This document shows, piece after piece, positions 53,561 to 55,160 of a stretch of 55,160 bases of DNA. This stretch comes from Gnomoniopsis sp. IMI 355080 (taxonomy: Eukaryota; Ascomycota; Sordariomycetes; Diaporthales; Gnomoniaceae), in contig JAPEVC010000229.1 in NCBI GenBank assembly GCA_027946555.1, positions 1-55,160 of the forward strand, read 5' to 3'. The notes below the pieces were generated by a model. That model made no database searches. It was not told the origin of the DNA and worked only from the letters and a program-made list of their open reading frames with translations. The position numbers and the translations under genes were made by a program. Numbering within the stretch: position 1 is the stretch's first letter; every line of letters starts with the position of its first letter.

Positions 53561-55160
53561 ATGCCTTCTATTCTTACCGATGCCGACAAGGAAACCGTCA
53601 AGCGCTTCGTGCCAAAGCAGAACAACAAGATCCAGGCGGTAGCTGTGGCACGACTATACGTTGCTTATCCGGACCCTTCAAAATGGACCTACACTGGCTT
53701 GCAAGGCGCCGTAGTGCTCGCCAACGACTTGGTCGGGAATACATATTGGTTAAAGATGGTCGACATATCCGTGAGTGTGGCAGATACCCCCAAAAGACGA
53801 AGACCATGTCCAGTGAGGACGAAATAACAACTAACAAACGATTGTACAGCCCGGTATGCAAGGAGTGATATGGGACCAGGAGCTGTTCGACACGTGGATC
53901 TACAACCAGGACCGGACTTTCTTCCACACTTTCGAGCTGGAAGAATGTCTGGCGGCATTGAGCTTCATCGATGAGAAGGAGGCAAAGCAATTCAAGAAAA
54001 AGATGGACGAGAGGGAAAAGAACGCCAGCAAAACGACCAAGGCCACACCATTCGGAGGAGTTGCGCCCGGCGCAACAGCAGGTCCCAAACACAGCTTGCT
54101 GGGTGGCATCTTCGGAGGACATAAGCACGCCCCTGCGCCGACGCCGCCCGACTCTCCTCGCAATAATGGCGTTCCTACCTTTGGCAGGTCATCGTCGACG
54201 AGAACGAACGGGACCAATGGACGAGGGCCCTCGCAATTCGCTACTCTGGAGGCATTCGACCCGGACTGGCGCGAACACTTTGGTGATGACTTGAAGTCAA
54301 AGGGTCTCACGGACGACTTTATAATGGATAATCAGGCCTTCATCGTCGACTTTTTGAAGCAAGAGCAGGCCCAGACACAACACTCAACGCCCCCACCGCC
54401 TCCCCCTCCCGTCAATGGAGCAGGATCTAGAGTACCTCCTCCACCTCCGGCAGCACGACGAGGCGGACCACCACCTCCTCCCGCGCCAAGAAGGTCCGGC
54501 GCAAAGAGCGAATCACCTATTTCCCAGCGTGAATCGTCACCACCGAGACCGAGATTCGGTGTGCCTCCACCACTCGCGGATGCTGGCAAGCTTGCGCGTG
54601 CTGAGACCGCGCGCGCGGCACCACCAGGACCCCCTCCTCCCCCACGACCAGCTAAAGTCGAGGAAGAAAAGCCGGCTGGCCACAAATTTGGTGTGCCTCC
54701 ACCCTTTGCAGGCCAGAGAAGCGTGCCACCTGCGCCGCCGAGTCGTGGCCCTGTCCCGCCTCCACCTCCAGCACGGGGAGACTCAGCGCCTGCTGCTCCG
54801 CCTTTACCACCCAAGGCTCCCGGCGCAGCTGCACCACCTCTACCACCTCCTACATCACGACCTCCTGTGGGCTTGCCATCTAGAGGACCAGCACCTCCGC
54901 CCTTGCCGCCTACGAACGCTCCAGCGCCGCCTCCTCTACCTCCAACCTCAGCACCTGTCCCACCGCCTCTGCCGCCGACTTCAGCACCTGCACCACCCCC
55001 TTTGCCACCAACAAGTGCTCCTGCACCGCCACCTCTTCCCCCAACTTCGGCACCCGCTCCACCGCCTTTACCTCCGACTGCAGCACCCGCACCGCCACCT
55101 TTACCGCCAACGAGTGCACCCAAAGCGCCGCCTTTGCCAGCTTCGAGCGCCCCTCCTCCT
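53561..55160 (+). CDS. LAS17: WASP homologue Las17/Wsp1, N-terminal part (3' truncated)
   Basis: Activator of Arp2/3-driven actin polymerisation at endocytic patches. Exon 1 is 53561-53770; exon 2 starts at 53850 and runs off the window, so 507 residues are visible. The 79-bp intron starts GTGAGT and ends TACAG. The WH1/EVH1 domain covers about residues 1-122: NNKIQAVAVARLYVAYPDPS, KWTYTGLQGAVVLAND and, after the intron, GVIWDQELFDTWIYNQDRTF. WH1 is followed by a linker and a segment around residues 196-232 (EAFDPDWREHFGDD) that sits where the GTPase-binding region lies in animal WASPs. From about residue 243 it is proline-rich with many PPPPP tracts for profilin and SH3 partners such as Rvs167, ending in an 11-residue tandem repeat. 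The WH2 and acidic VCA parts would lie beyond 55160. Confidence 0.93.
54918..55148 (+). repeat. Seven-unit 33-bp coding tandem repeat in LAS17
   Basis: The 11-residue unit APAPPPLPPTS recurs from 54918 with period 33 bp. Six units are near-perfect (variants V for A at 54951, A for S before 55083) and the seventh is degenerate (APKAPPLPASS). The reverse strand shows a long Gly-rich shadow frame. Confidence 0.88.

Noticed and set aside
54332..55123. 263-codon Gly-rich reverse frame
   Set aside because: Exact antisense shadow of the LAS17 proline-rich repeat; proline codons read as glycine on the other strand.

Overview
The window is nuclear DNA of a filamentous ascomycete (Pezizomycotina). The evidence is many short (51-102 bp) spliceosomal introns with GTAAGT/GTATGT-type donors and CTAAC/CTGAT-like branch sites, long 5' leaders, a fungal-type seven-helix rhodopsin-fold receptor, an RID/DmtA-type cytosine methyltransferase and a STAND/NLR protein with a SesB-like hydrolase head. 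The class cannot be fixed by eye; Dothideomycetes or Eurotiomycetes would fit.

Layout. 1-590: 3' end of an unrecognised gene. 1.4-2.6 kb (-): APH-like small-molecule kinase. 4.1-5.6 kb (+): rhodopsin-fold membrane receptor. 5.9-10.2 kb (-): ZGRF1/Mte1/Dbl2-type protein. 11.3-12.9 kb (+): BAR-SH3 amphiphysin Rvs167/Hob1. 15.2-17.7 kb (+): nuclear-type protein with half a zinc cluster and a C-terminal membrane helix. 19.1-20.1 kb (-): F-box protein, model uncertain. 21.0-22.3 kb (+): aspartate-semialdehyde dehydrogenase. 24.3-26.9 kb (+): F-BAR RhoGAP. 28.2-29.4 kb (+): EAF elongation factor. 29.4-33.1 kb: gene-poor, holding a decayed coding relic. 33.2-34.6 kb (+): secreted pectin methylesterase. 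34.9-38.0 kb (-): RID-like DNA methyltransferase. 38.0-42.5 kb: second gene-poor block with decayed sequence. 42.5-42.8 kb (+): 70-residue glycine-2 membrane-associated protein. 43.1-47.6 kb (-): six-exon SesB-NACHT NLR. 48.1-51.0 kb (-): XPF/Rad1 nuclease. 52.1-52.4 kb (+): 68-residue hydrophilic protein. 53.6 kb to the end (+): N-terminal part of WASP/Las17.

How the genes relate. Most neighbours look functionally independent, as is normal in fungi. Two themes recur. Rvs167, the F-BAR RhoGAP and Las17 all act in cortical actin and membrane remodelling. The ZGRF1-type protein and XPF act in recombination and repair, and the RID-like enzyme belongs to the genome-defence methyltransferases. The two gene-poor blocks flank only the pectin methylesterase and the RID-like gene, and the second is followed by the small membrane protein and the NLR, so 29-48 kb has a more accessory character than the rest.

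All exon coordinates come from reading splice signals and reading frames by hand. No alignment or database search was run, and family names rest on motifs I recognise.
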